From the NCBI GenBank assembly GCA_031283745.1, contig JAITBH010000089.1, positions 1 to 9,744 of the forward strand: a stretch of DNA of 9,744 nucleotides, read 5' to 3'. The position numbers and the translations under genes are program-made. The stretch is from Candidatus Ectomicrobium neotermitis (GTDB lineage Bacteria; Elusimicrobiota; Endomicrobiia; Endomicrobiales; Endomicrobiaceae). Below are positions 1 to 7,067 of the stretch, in pieces; the stretch's first letter is position 1, and every line of letters starts with the position of its first letter. The notes below the pieces were generated by a model. The model saw only the letters and a program-made list of their open reading frames with translations, ran no database searches and was not told the origin of the DNA.

Positions 1-1
1 C

Positions 2-1933
2 TTAAATGCGTTTTTGATTATACCATAAATCCGAAACCACTAAATCGTGGAGGACTTTCTCTATTGAAAATAACAGGATTGCATTGCCTTTAGTTTCATC
101 AATATCGCTGTTTGATGGATCCTTCCAATTTTGCATAGCCACTCCCTCATTATTTATGAGAAAAACTTCGTCCCCTTCATAAGATAAAAACACGAATCTG
201 TTCTTGGTTTTTGAAAACAAACTTTTGCCGATGGATGAATAAGGGTTGCTGATATGCAGGATGTCTATTATGGTTGGAAGTATGTCGTTTTGGGAACCTA
301 TTTCTTTTATCACAGCATGCTTAAACAAAGATGGTGCATAAATAATCATTGGAATTTTAAAGCCCCTGTCAGCTGCGGTTTTTTCCAGCTCAGAATTGTC
401 CCGCCCAACTGTGTAAGCCTGATGATCGGCAAGCAAAATAAACACGGTGTTGTTAAACCATTTCTGTTTGCGGGCTTGGGCAAAAAATTGCCCCAGCGAA
501 TAATCGGCATAATAAAGCCTGTTTAGATACCCAGTTGTTTCTGTCCCATCCTCAGGATATTTTTCTAAAGATTTCAAAACAGTTTGGGCATAAGGAATGT
601 GGGTTGTTGTCGTAAAAATAAATGCAAAAAACGGGCTTTTGAGTAAGTTCACTTTGTCTAAGAAAACCTCAAAAGTCTCAAGGTCATAGCCTTTGCTTAT
701 TTGGACATAATCATTTCTTACGGGAATATCTTCCTTAAAATATGCACTCTTAAAGCCAAGAAAGTTGGCAACATAATATGCCTTGTCTGCCTCTCTTTTA
801 TCCCCCGCTGCAAAAAGATTGTCATAACCATTTTTAGCAAGAATAATCGGCAACCGCGTCTGCCCAAAATTTTCAAGCCCGTGCGACATATAAGGTATAC
901 CTTTGACGAAAGGAAGGCTGTAAAAAATTGCCATCATACCCATCAAACTCCTCTGCCCGTTTGCATAAAACCTATCAAAGACCAAAGCATCTTTTGCTAA
1001 AGCATCGAAGTTTGGAGTAACCCCATAATCCGTCCCTGACAAAGAATCGATGTAATCTTTCTGCCAGCTCTCCAGCAAAATAACAACCACATTGTAGTCC
1101 TTGCCGTTTACATTAAATTTCACCCTCTCCCTCATCAAAGGATAATCCTCATCGCTAAAAATTTCCTCATCATTGTCTATCAAGTTTTTTCTAACAATCT
1201 CTAAAGCCTCGTCATAGGAAATAGATATTTTGTTTGGAAACCTTCTTTCTTTCAAACTTTCAAAAGAAGTGAATGCCCCGTTTAATATCAACTCCCCTGC
1301 AATATGCCCGCCCATCGAATAAGCTTCCACAATATCAAGAGGTGTTTTGTCTGCCCTGCCCCTAAAAAAGAGAGCAATCAAAACCACAATCAAAACCAAA
1401 GTAAGGATATTAAACCTGATGTTTTTGTTTGGGGGGCGATAAAATTTATTTACAGCTTTCATGGAAAAATAAAACAGAACAACAATCATAAGGACAATAA
1501 AGATTGTTATGAAAATATAGCTGCCAAAAGCCAAGCTCAGAAAGTAGGTGAAATGATCTCCGATTAAGAGAGGTTCTGTGGTGAGATGTTTTAAGAAAAG
1601 TTTGAAATAAATGATGTCAGCAACAAGCAAAAAAGAAATGATCAGCAAGAAAGTATTCATAAATGCACAGCAAACTTTTATCAGCCTTTTAGAATTTATC
1701 GGAATGTTTATAAGGATGACAAACAAACCATAAAAAGCCGCAATCATTATCAGGTCAAAACGCAAGCCCTCTAAAAAAGAAATAGCAATATCACCAAACG
1801 ATAAGCTTTCAAAAAACTTGTTTGACGATATAAGCAATGCGGCTCGGGCAACAAAAAAAACTATCGCCAAAACTGCAACATAAACCCCAGACAGCGCCAG
1901 CCTGAAAAAAGTTCCTTCCTTAAAACGAGCCAT
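2..1933 (-). CDS. LtaS/sulfatase-family membrane enzyme (phosphoglycerol-transferase-like), complete
   Basis: This 643-residue protein has the layout of the lipoteichoic acid synthase/arylsulfatase superfamily. About five hydrophobic segments come first (roughly residues 10-35, 58-77, 84-112, 128-155 and 174-190). A linker follows, then a catalytic domain from about residue 278 that would face outside the cytoplasm. Visible landmarks are the metal-site glutamate in VVVILLESW (E288), the nucleophile region GQRSLMGM with Ser329, the THIPY histidine (H445) and the ADH pair D503-H504 near the C-terminus. Family members move phosphoglycerol or phosphoethanolamine from lipids onto glycans, or cleave sulfate esters. 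The nucleophile here is Ser, whereas Gram-positive LtaS uses Thr, so the exact reaction is open. The ATG overlaps the end of the upstream GT2 gene by 14 bp and has only a modest AAAGGG upstream, which suggests coupled translation. The TAA stop is at 4-2. It is last in the operon as seen here and likely decorates the glycan made by its neighbours. Confidence 0.85.
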   Translation of the reverse strand: MARFKEGTFFRLALSGVYVAVLAIVFFVARAALLISSNKFFESLSFGDIAISFLEGLRFDLIMIAAFYGLFVILINIPINSKRLIKVCCAFMNTFLLIISFLLVADIIYFKLFLKHLTTEPLLIGDHFTYFLSLAFGSYIFITIFIVLMIVVLFYFSMKAVNKFYRPPNKNIRFNILTLVLIVVLIALFFRGRADKTPLDIVEAYSMGGHIAGELILNGAFTSFESLKERRFPNKISISYDEALEIVRKNLIDNDEEIFSDEDYPLMRERVKFNVNGKDYNVVVILLESWQKDYIDSLSGTDYGVTPNFDALAKDALVFDRFYANGQRSLMGMMAIFYSLPFVKGIPYMSHGLENFGQTRLPIILAKNGYDNLFAAGDKREADKAYYVANFLGFKSAYFKEDIPVRNDYVQISKGYDLETFEVFLDKVNLLKSPFFAFIFTTTTHIPYAQTVLKSLEKYPEDGTETTGYLNRLYYADYSLGQFFAQARKQKWFNNTVFILLADHQAYTVGRDNSELEKTAADRGFKIPMIIYAPSLFKHAVIKEIGSQNDILPTIIDILHISNPYSSIGKSLFSKTKNRFVFLSYEGDEVFLINNEGVAMQNWKDPSNSDIDETKGNAILLFSIEKVLHDLVVSDLWYNQKRI

Positions 1934-2786
1934 TTTCTTTTCCCTTTGAGAGTGTTATGGGGTATTTCTGCTCATAATATTTCATCAGCTCTTTAACCCT
2001 GCGTTCCTTGGCCAAATACTTATGAGGCTGATGGACAAAAAAACCGTGCCGACGATACTTATCGCAAAACAGCAGATGTTTTATCATCGACGACTGCATC
2101 TTTAAGGCTATCGGCATAAGTTTGCTGATCACCTCTTTGTTAAATTCAGAGTTGGGGACAAAGTTTGAAGAAAACTCGACGGAAGTGTCATTACAGTGTT
2201 CCCCATTAAAACCTATGTGCTGTATCAAGCAATTTTTAGCAACCATAATCCTGATATTGTTATCAAGCAAATAATCTGAAAACTTAAAGTCTATTGCTCT
2301 CGCTTTTGGATCTTGCCCTGCAATAAAGGACTGCAAAACCTTTTTGCTAACGCATATCCCCGCAAAGCCGACATCCTCTTTGTAAACAAACTCCCCGTCA
2401 AAATATAAATCCCTGTGAAGGTCAGAATTATACAAGCCCAAAAAACCATCAGTTTTTGAAAAATTGTTCAGAACATAGTCGATGGTGTCTGACCTTAAAA
2501 GCAGATCGGAATCACATATCATCAACACATCACTATCTGAGGCTAAAAAAGTTTTCATCATTTCGTAGTAGTGAACATCTATGTCTATTTTTTGAGCGGC
2601 ACTGATTATTTTTACGTTGCCTGCGTGAAATATTTTGTGCAGATACTGGGTGTCAAACTCGTCGCTTGAGTCATTAAAAACCACGATCTCTGCTTTGTTG
2701 ATGTTTGAACACTCAAAAAGTGATCTCGCCGTAATCTCTAAATACTCCTTTCTGTTATACACAGGCACAGCTATAAAAAGTTTCAT
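1920..2786 (-). CDS. GT2-family (GT-A fold) glycosyltransferase
   Basis: This 288-residue protein looks like a family 2 glycosyltransferase. It opens directly with the nucleotide-sugar-binding strand FIAVPVYNR (residues 4-12). The strand IVVFNDSSD (34-42) carries the first Asp typical of the fold, and MICDSDLL (89-96) supplies the metal-binding DxD. The second half has a QHIGFNG segment (189-195), often seen near the acceptor side of such enzymes, and a basic C-terminal tail. No membrane span is evident, so it should be cytoplasmic or peripheral. The donor and acceptor sugars cannot be read from the sequence. The start ATG overlaps the TGA of the upstream GT9 gene as ATGA, and a GAGGG lies about 6 nt upstream inside the end of that gene. 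The 3' end overlaps the LtaS-like gene by 14 bp. It probably adds a sugar to the same surface glycan as the GT9 enzyme. Confidence 0.85.
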   Translation of the reverse strand: MKLFIAVPVYNRKEYLEITARSLFECSNINKAEIVVFNDSSDEFDTQYLHKIFHAGNVKIISAAQKIDIDVHYYEMMKTFLASDSDVLMICDSDLLLRSDTIDYVLNNFSKTDGFLGLYNSDLHRDLYFDGEFVYKEDVGFAGICVSKKVLQSFIAGQDPKARAIDFKFSDYLLDNNIRIMVAKNCLIQHIGFNGEHCNDTSVEFSSNFVPNSEFNKEVISKLMPIALKMQSSMIKHLLFCDKYRRHGFFVHQPHKYLAKERRVKELMKYYEQKYPITLSKGKENGSF

Positions 2787-3898
2787 TTCATACCCTCTAA
2801 TTTCTTTAGAATTTCTTCATTGCCGATATTGTTTATGTCGTTTAATACCTTCCCGCCTTGCGTATCGACATTTATCAAAACAGCATTTGGATTATTTGGA
2901 CCCCAGATTATGTCTGTCTTTTCTTTGCGGTTAGAAAAATCAAGATACAGAGCTATCGTTTTTTTCTTAAAAGCCGAGGCGATGTGGACAATTGAAGTGT
3001 CAGGGGAAATCACAATGTCACACTGCTTAATAAAAGCTGCAACACAAAGAATTGAACTCAAGCACACTAAAAATATCCCCTCTCCCTCATTTTCAATCCC
3101 TTTGAGAAACTCGTATTTAGACGGGGGACACAAAATATAAACGCTGCAGTCTTTTTTTTGCCTAATTTGCCACGCCAAATCTTTTAATTTTTCCTTGTCA
3201 AAAGTTCTGTGTTTGCTGCTGGCAAAAGGGTTGATTGCAATCTTTGTTTTTGACGGGCTTTTGTCGATATATTGCTGGGCTTTTGCCTGCTCTTGCGGTC
3301 CAAAAAAAATGTCATAACTCAAATCTATTTCATCGATGCCCAAAACTTTTAACAAAGCCTTATGCCTTTCGACGATATGGCAAGCAAAAAAATCTTTGTC
3401 GATGGAAAGGTCGTAGGTGTTATAGTTTTTCTTAAAAAAGCCGATGAGAAAGGATGGGTTTATAATTCGCAGAGATAAAAGATGTAGAAAACGGGGGTTA
3501 AATTCAAAAAAGTCGGCAATGATGCCGACTTTTTGTTTGTGCAGCTCTTTATATACCTTGAGATCCTTAGAAAGCTTTCCGTAAAACTCAAAAACTCTGT
3601 CCACATTCAAATTGTATTTCAGAACTTCCTTTCCGTTTTTCCCGCACAAAACAAAAATTTTGAGGTTGGGGTATTTCTTTTTGATTTCTCTAAACGGGAT
3701 TGTGGAAATAACCATATCCCCTATTCTATCGTCGTGTATCACAAACAAAATGGAAGAAAATCTTGAGACATCTAAGACGGGTTGGTTTTGTAAATCTGTT
3801 TTAAGCACTGCGACGGCGGTGTTTCTTTCTTTTTTATCAAGCAGTTTTTTTGCAAGTGCGGTTCGCAGATTTCTTGAGATCACATTTAACGGCTGCAT
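2783..3898 (-). CDS. GT9-family (heptosyltransferase-like) glycosyltransferase
   Basis: This 371-residue protein resembles ADP-heptose:LPS heptosyltransferases (GT9, GT-B fold). After an N-terminal extension of about 45 residues, the first Rossmann half starts with ILFVIHDDRIGDMVIS (50-65). Its IGD matches the glycine/aspartate segment that holds the catalytic base of WaaC-type enzymes. The second half contains KIAINPFASSKHRTF (219-233), the usual donor-pocket start, and the hallmark ISPDTSIVHIASA (297-309). In LPS producers such enzymes add heptose or a related sugar to core oligosaccharide at the inner membrane. Family assignment is firm, but the heptose donor is inferred from family only. 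The start is an ATG whose A is the last base of the preceding stop (TAATG). The Shine-Dalgarno match is weak (AAAGAGAA), so translation is probably coupled to the radical SAM gene. The N-terminal extension is somewhat longer than in WaaC/WaaF. Confidence 0.87.
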   Translation of the reverse strand: MQPLNVISRNLRTALAKKLLDKKERNTAVAVLKTDLQNQPVLDVSRFSSILFVIHDDRIGDMVISTIPFREIKKKYPNLKIFVLCGKNGKEVLKYNLNVDRVFEFYGKLSKDLKVYKELHKQKVGIIADFFEFNPRFLHLLSLRIINPSFLIGFFKKNYNTYDLSIDKDFFACHIVERHKALLKVLGIDEIDLSYDIFFGPQEQAKAQQYIDKSPSKTKIAINPFASSKHRTFDKEKLKDLAWQIRQKKDCSVYILCPPSKYEFLKGIENEGEGIFLVCLSSILCVAAFIKQCDIVISPDTSIVHIASAFKKKTIALYLDFSNRKEKTDIIWGPNNPNAVLINVDTQGGKVLNDINNIGNEEILKKLEGMK

Positions 3899-4818
3899 TA
3901 TTTTTTATTCTCTTTTTGTATTGCGGGCAAAACAGAGTGCTTAACATCCTCAATCATATTGCAGTAGTCGCAAGCATTAAAAAAGACATTCGAATAAAAC
4001 CGCAGATAGTCTTTTAAGGTGACAGGCTTTGTCAGATCAAAAAATTCCGTTCCCTCATTTTGCTTGCAAGTGTCATACATCTTAAAAAAACCGGCTCGAG
4101 GGCACACGAACAAAAAGTTTGAAGTCATAGAAACGCACTGAAAAGGGCAGGCGAGGAAATTCCTGATATTTTCTTTGGCGGAACGGTTATATTTTTTGAT
4201 TGCCGACACAGGATACCACATCGCACTTTTTACTGATGAGACAGGAACCCCAAACTTCTTGAGTTTTGCCGTAATGGCATCTATTTTTAAGCGGTTTGCT
4301 ATCTCCTTGTTTAGAGAATAGTCGGATATGAAAAATCGAATTTTTGGAAATAGCGGATTGGTATACCGTTTCATCAGCAAAATTATGTTTTCAGGAATAT
4401 CCAGCGTCCCGTTTGTTACCAATTTAACCTTCCTCACTTTCGGATGTTCCAGCGAATACTGAAGAATTTTCTCTATATCTTTGTTGAGGAAAGGTTCCCC
4501 TCCAAGCAGCACCAATTTGTGGACTTTTTTTATGTCGGCAAGCAGGTTGTCTAAGTATCTTTTGTATTCATCAAAAGTCATCAAATAGTGCTTATCGCTC
4601 CCAATATCAGGAATATAGTTTGCACAGTCTTTGCATTTGAGGGTGCAAAATGTCGTGACGGCAACCTCAACATAAGGTATCTCCTTAAACAAAAACAGTT
4701 TGACAAGATCTTTTAGCCTCTTTTTTTTGCTGATACCGAAATTTGAAAGCTGCTTTCTTAGCGATTTAATTGCTCCGAGATATTCTCCAAAAGCAGGTGC
4801 ATTATTTTGAGGTGGCAT
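3898..4818 (-). CDS. Radical SAM protein with SPASM/twitch-like C-terminal cysteines
   Basis: This 306-residue protein carries a canonical radical SAM cluster motif, CTLKCKDC (Cys58, Cys62, Cys65, spacing C-x3-C-x2-C), followed by LLGGEPF (104-110), which contacts SAM, and a VTNGT strand (134-138). Such enzymes bind a 4Fe-4S cluster and cleave SAM to start radical chemistry. The last third has more cysteines: C224 and C228, C239 in a VCPRAGF context, then C283 and C286 (CDYC). This resembles a shortened SPASM or twitch auxiliary-cluster domain. No precursor peptide gene is visible nearby and the neighbours are glycosyltransferases, so a sugar, lipid or small-molecule substrate is more likely than a peptide, but this is inference. 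The ATG has an AAGGAG about 8 nt upstream and lies 15 bp after the ahcY stop. Its own stop overlaps the GT9 start (TAATG). Confidence 0.88.
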   Translation of the reverse strand: MPPQNNAPAFGEYLGAIKSLRKQLSNFGISKKKRLKDLVKLFLFKEIPYVEVAVTTFCTLKCKDCANYIPDIGSDKHYLMTFDEYKRYLDNLLADIKKVHKLVLLGGEPFLNKDIEKILQYSLEHPKVRKVKLVTNGTLDIPENIILLMKRYTNPLFPKIRFFISDYSLNKEIANRLKIDAITAKLKKFGVPVSSVKSAMWYPVSAIKKYNRSAKENIRNFLACPFQCVSMTSNFLFVCPRAGFFKMYDTCKQNEGTEFFDLTKPVTLKDYLRFYSNVFFNACDYCNMIEDVKHSVLPAIQKENKK

Positions 4819-4833
4819 TTTTCTCTCCTTAAT

Positions 4834-6090
4834 TTAGGTCCCTGATTTCCAAGAATTGAGATACTTTGTTTGTTCAGCCGTAAGCGTGTCTATCTTTATG
4901 CCCATAGCATTTAATTTCAGCCTTGCTATTTCCATGTCAATGTTTTCAGGCACCACATAAACCTTCTTTTCTAATTTGTCTGCATTGTTGACCAAATATT
5001 CCGCAGACAATGCGTGATTTGCAAACGACATATCCATAACACTTGCCGGATGACCCTCTGCTGCGGAGAGATTTATAAGTCTGCCGTCAGCCAAAATGCA
5101 GATTTTCTTTCCATTTTTTAGGGTGTATTCCTCAACAAAATCTCTAACTATTTTTGATGAGTTAGACATTTCCTTTAATGCGGTGATATTTATCTCATCG
5201 TTAAAATGACCCGAATTGCAGACAATAGCCCCGTCTTTCATCAAAGGAAAATGAGCTTTATCCACAACATTTAGATCTCCCGTAAGCGTCACAAAAATAT
5301 CTCCCTTTTTTGCTGCGTCTTTCATCGGCATAACCTCAAAGCCGTCCATTGCCGCCTCTATAGCTTTCAAATGGTCAACCTCTGTAACAATCACATGCGC
5401 CCCCAAACCTTTTGCCCTCATCGCAAACCCTCTTCCGCACCAGCCATAACCTGCCGTGACGATAACTTTCCCTGCCAAAAGTATATTGGTCGCTCTAATA
5501 ATACCATCTATAGTTGACTGCCCCGTCCCATAACGATTGTCAAAAAAGTGTTTTGTCAGTGCATCGTTTACGGCTATCACTGGATATTCCAATGCCCCGT
5601 CTTTTTCCATTGCTCTTAGGCGAATAACCCCAGTTGTGGTTTCCTCTGCCCCGCCAATGATGTTTTTGATGAGGTTTCTTTTCTTGAGCAAAATCGTTGT
5701 AACCAAGTCTGCCCCGTCATCAATAGTAATGTTTGGTTCTATCTTTAACACCCCGTCTATATGGCTGTAATAAACCTTATTGTTTTCACCTTTTATGGCA
5801 AAAGTCGGAATATTGTGATGTTTGACAAGAGATGCCGCAACATCATCTTGGGTTGAGAGGGGATTTGAGGCACACACATAAATCTCCGCTCCACCTGCTT
5901 TTAGGGCGATCGCCAAGTTTGCTGTCTCGGTCGTAACATGGAGGCAAGCTGCTATCTTTTTGCCCTTGAGCGGCTTTTCTTTTGCAAATCTCTCTTTTAT
6001 CTGCTCCAAAACAGGCATTTCCTTTTGAGCCCAAACTATTCTTTTGAGCCCTCTGTCAGCCAACTTAATATCCTTAACATCGTAGTTCAT
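4834..6090 (-). CDS. ahcY: S-adenosylhomocysteine hydrolase (adenosylhomocysteinase)
   Basis: AhcY reversibly splits S-adenosylhomocysteine into adenosine and homocysteine, removing the product that inhibits SAM-dependent methyltransferases. The 418-residue protein shows the family landmarks in order: LHVTTETANL (50-59) at the substrate site, DDGAD (124-128), GGAEETTTGV (146-155), the catalytic K180/D184/N185 region (LTKHFFDN), the NAD-binding GYGWCGRG (214-221), NSGHFN (292-297) and GHPASVMDMSFANHAL (346-361). It belongs to the short form common in archaea and Thermotoga-like bacteria. It ends in SWKSGT and lacks the long insertion and HYRY-type tail of the eukaryote-like form. The ATG overlaps the TGA of the upstream glycosyltransferase (ATGA), with a strong AAGGAGG 5 nt upstream. 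Its position downstream of metK suggests a SAM-cycle operon interrupted by two glycosyltransferase genes. Confidence 0.97.
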   Translation of the reverse strand: MNYDVKDIKLADRGLKRIVWAQKEMPVLEQIKERFAKEKPLKGKKIAACLHVTTETANLAIALKAGGAEIYVCASNPLSTQDDVAASLVKHHNIPTFAIKGENNKVYYSHIDGVLKIEPNITIDDGADLVTTILLKKRNLIKNIIGGAEETTTGVIRLRAMEKDGALEYPVIAVNDALTKHFFDNRYGTGQSTIDGIIRATNILLAGKVIVTAGYGWCGRGFAMRAKGLGAHVIVTEVDHLKAIEAAMDGFEVMPMKDAAKKGDIFVTLTGDLNVVDKAHFPLMKDGAIVCNSGHFNDEINITALKEMSNSSKIVRDFVEEYTLKNGKKICILADGRLINLSAAEGHPASVMDMSFANHALSAEYLVNNADKLEKKVYVVPENIDMEIARLKLNAMGIKIDTLTAEQTKYLNSWKSGT

Positions 6091-6812
6091 CTGTTCCTCC
6101 TTTGTTTTATGGCCTGCTTAACAGGCTCAATATATTTGTCCATTATTGGATCGAAAACTTCATTCCTGTCTCTTTTTTCAAAATCGTCCTCTCTATTATC
6201 GTAACCATTCCAAGCTTCACCTTTCATACGTCTTTTTTCAAAACTTTCTAAAGACTTACAGTAATAATGATTTATCCTTATTCTCTCCCTGTTTGAAGCA
6301 TCAAAGAATGGAAAACATAGAACTTGTTTATATTGATTCAATGTTTTTCCCGCAACATTACAAGAGTGGCAGGTAACTTGAAAAATATTTCTCGGATTAA
6401 CTATTGATTTATGAGAGGTCCTATGACCATCTTTTGCTCTATACTTATAATTCTCCATAACCAATCCTTCAGGCGTAGTTTTGTGCCCGGATGAACCATA
6501 TATAACCCAAGGTATGACGATTTGAGAGCAATCATCAAAATCTTTTAAGAAATCTATTATCGTTTCACTTCCTGTCGGCACAATAAATTCGTCTAAATCA
6601 ATAAATGCCATCCACTGGGTTTTGTTTTTATACCTTTTTACAGCATCTCTATATGCAAAAAGCTGCATTTTTTTACCGGGAAAATATTTGTATTCAACAA
6701 TCCCGCTTTTTATATACGGCTCCAAAATCTCTCTTAAATTATCAGAGCTCCCGTTATCGTATATATAAAACTTGATCTTTGCCCCCCCCGTAAAATATGA
6801 TACTCCAACCAT
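6087..6812 (-). CDS. GT92/GT2_4-like glycosyltransferase, C-terminal part of a frameshifted gene
   Basis: This reading frame holds most of a glycosyltransferase closely related to the intact gene at 7068-8087. It has the donor-site strand KFYIYDNGSSDN (14-25), the DxD metal motif in AFIDLDEFIVP (69-79), YGSSG (105-109), INHYYCKS (180-187) and the shared tail DKYIEPVKQAI (225-235). It lacks the first strand (the LSIVAIAKDE segment), which lies in the other frame at 6734-7057. The nominal ATG at 6812 is inside codons of that frame and has no good ribosome binding site, so it is unlikely to be a real start. The two frames join at the G8 run at 6782-6789. One extra G, or a -1 ribosomal slip, would give a continuous product of about 323 residues reading HILRGGAKIKFYIYDN across the junction. 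The final Arg-Arg codons form the ahcY ribosome binding site. Substrate unknown. Confidence 0.8.
   Translation of the reverse strand: MVGVSYFTGGAKIKFYIYDNGSSDNLREILEPYIKSGIVEYKYFPGKKMQLFAYRDAVKRYKNKTQWMAFIDLDEFIVPTGSETIIDFLKDFDDCSQIVIPWVIYGSSGHKTTPEGLVMENYKYRAKDGHRTSHKSIVNPRNIFQVTCHSCNVAGKTLNQYKQVLCFPFFDASNRERIRINHYYCKSLESFEKRRMKGEAWNGYDNREDDFEKRDRNEVFDPIMDKYIEPVKQAIKQRRNR
6091..6104 (-). promoter_or_regulatory. ahcY ribosome binding site embedded in the glycosyltransferase C-terminal codons
   Basis: The strong AAGGAGG at 6102-6096 lies 5 nt before the ahcY ATG. The same bases encode the Gln-Arg-Arg of the upstream glycosyltransferase tail, and the stop and start then overlap as ATGA. The intact paralog ends four residues earlier and does not carry this tail. 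Confidence 0.8.
6106..6143. repeat. 38-bp perfect direct repeat, copy 1 (partner at 7081-7118)
   Basis: This stretch is identical base for base to 7081-7118. It encodes the tail MDKYIEPVKQAI of both glycosyltransferase paralogs, including every silent position, whereas the rest of the two genes has clearly diverged. The copies lie 975 bp apart, a multiple of three, and in the same reading phase of their genes. Confidence 0.9.
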
Positions 6813-7057
6813 TCCATCATATAGGGAACTTCATCTTTTGCTATTGCAACAATAGATAAAACATCATCAAAAGAATTCTTGTCCTGAGAAGATTTATCAT
6901 ACTGGAGGCATTCATAAAACAAAAAATTTACAAAGTGTCTAATGCCTAATTCGCATATAAAAAATCTTAATACTTTCCTCCAACGATGAATTGGGACAAA
7001 ATTTATAAGGAAAACTCTAAACTTAAACATAATCTTATACAAACACATTTTAATCAT
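6734..7057 (-). CDS. GT92/GT2_4-like glycosyltransferase, N-terminal part of a frameshifted gene
   Basis: This frame gives 107 residues, of which about the first 91 match the start of the neighbouring intact paralog. They comprise a basic, aromatic N-terminal region (HRWRKVLRFFICELGIRHFVNFLFYE, residues 24-49, corresponding to residues 24-49 of the paralog), then LSIVAIAKDE (67-76) and MEWLEYH (81-87). After Arg90 the frame runs through the G8 run, and the last 15 or so residues resemble nothing in the paralog, which places the frame break at the G run. The true start is here: the ATG at 7057 has an AGGAGG 6 nt upstream and follows the previous stop by 10 bp. Alone this product would lack the DxD motif and be inactive. 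With the downstream frame (6087-6812) it forms one glycosyltransferase locus spanning 6087-7057, which is either switched off, rescued by slippage, decayed or mis-sequenced. Confidence 0.75.
   Translation of the reverse strand: MIKMCLYKIMFKFRVFLINFVPIHRWRKVLRFFICELGIRHFVNFLFYECLQYDKSSQDKNSFDDVLSIVAIAKDEVPYMMEWLEYHILRGGQRSSFIYTITGALII
6782..6789 (-). repeat. Poly-G tract (G8) at the frame junction of a glycosyltransferase
   Basis: Eight consecutive G's on the coding strand sit between CGG-frame codons of the upstream reading frame and the GCA AAG frame of the downstream one. Tract lengths that are multiples of three (6 or 9) would join the frames, and eight leaves them out of phase. It is the longest G or C run in the window and is unusual in such AT-rich sequence. 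Homopolymer G tracts inside surface-glycan genes are the classic substrate for slipped-strand phase variation in Campylobacter and Helicobacter. The run is also a possible -1 slippery site and a common place for sequencing errors. Confidence 0.9.
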
Positions 7058-7067
7058 GTCCCGCCTC

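Noticed and set aside
3152..3309. T8 (3152-3159) and A8 (3302-3309) runs in the GT9 gene as possible phase-variation tracts
   Set aside because: The GT9 frame is intact through both, and A/T runs of this length are expected in AT-rich coding sequence.
3612..3944. Plus-strand open frame of 110 codons across the GT9/radical SAM junction
   Set aside because: It is antisense to well-supported coupled genes, with no motif and low-complexity composition.
6087..6812. 6087-6812 as an independent complete gene starting at the ATG at 6812
   Set aside because: The protein would lack the first strand of the GT-A fold, the ATG lies inside codons matching the paralog in another frame, and there is no good Shine-Dalgarno.
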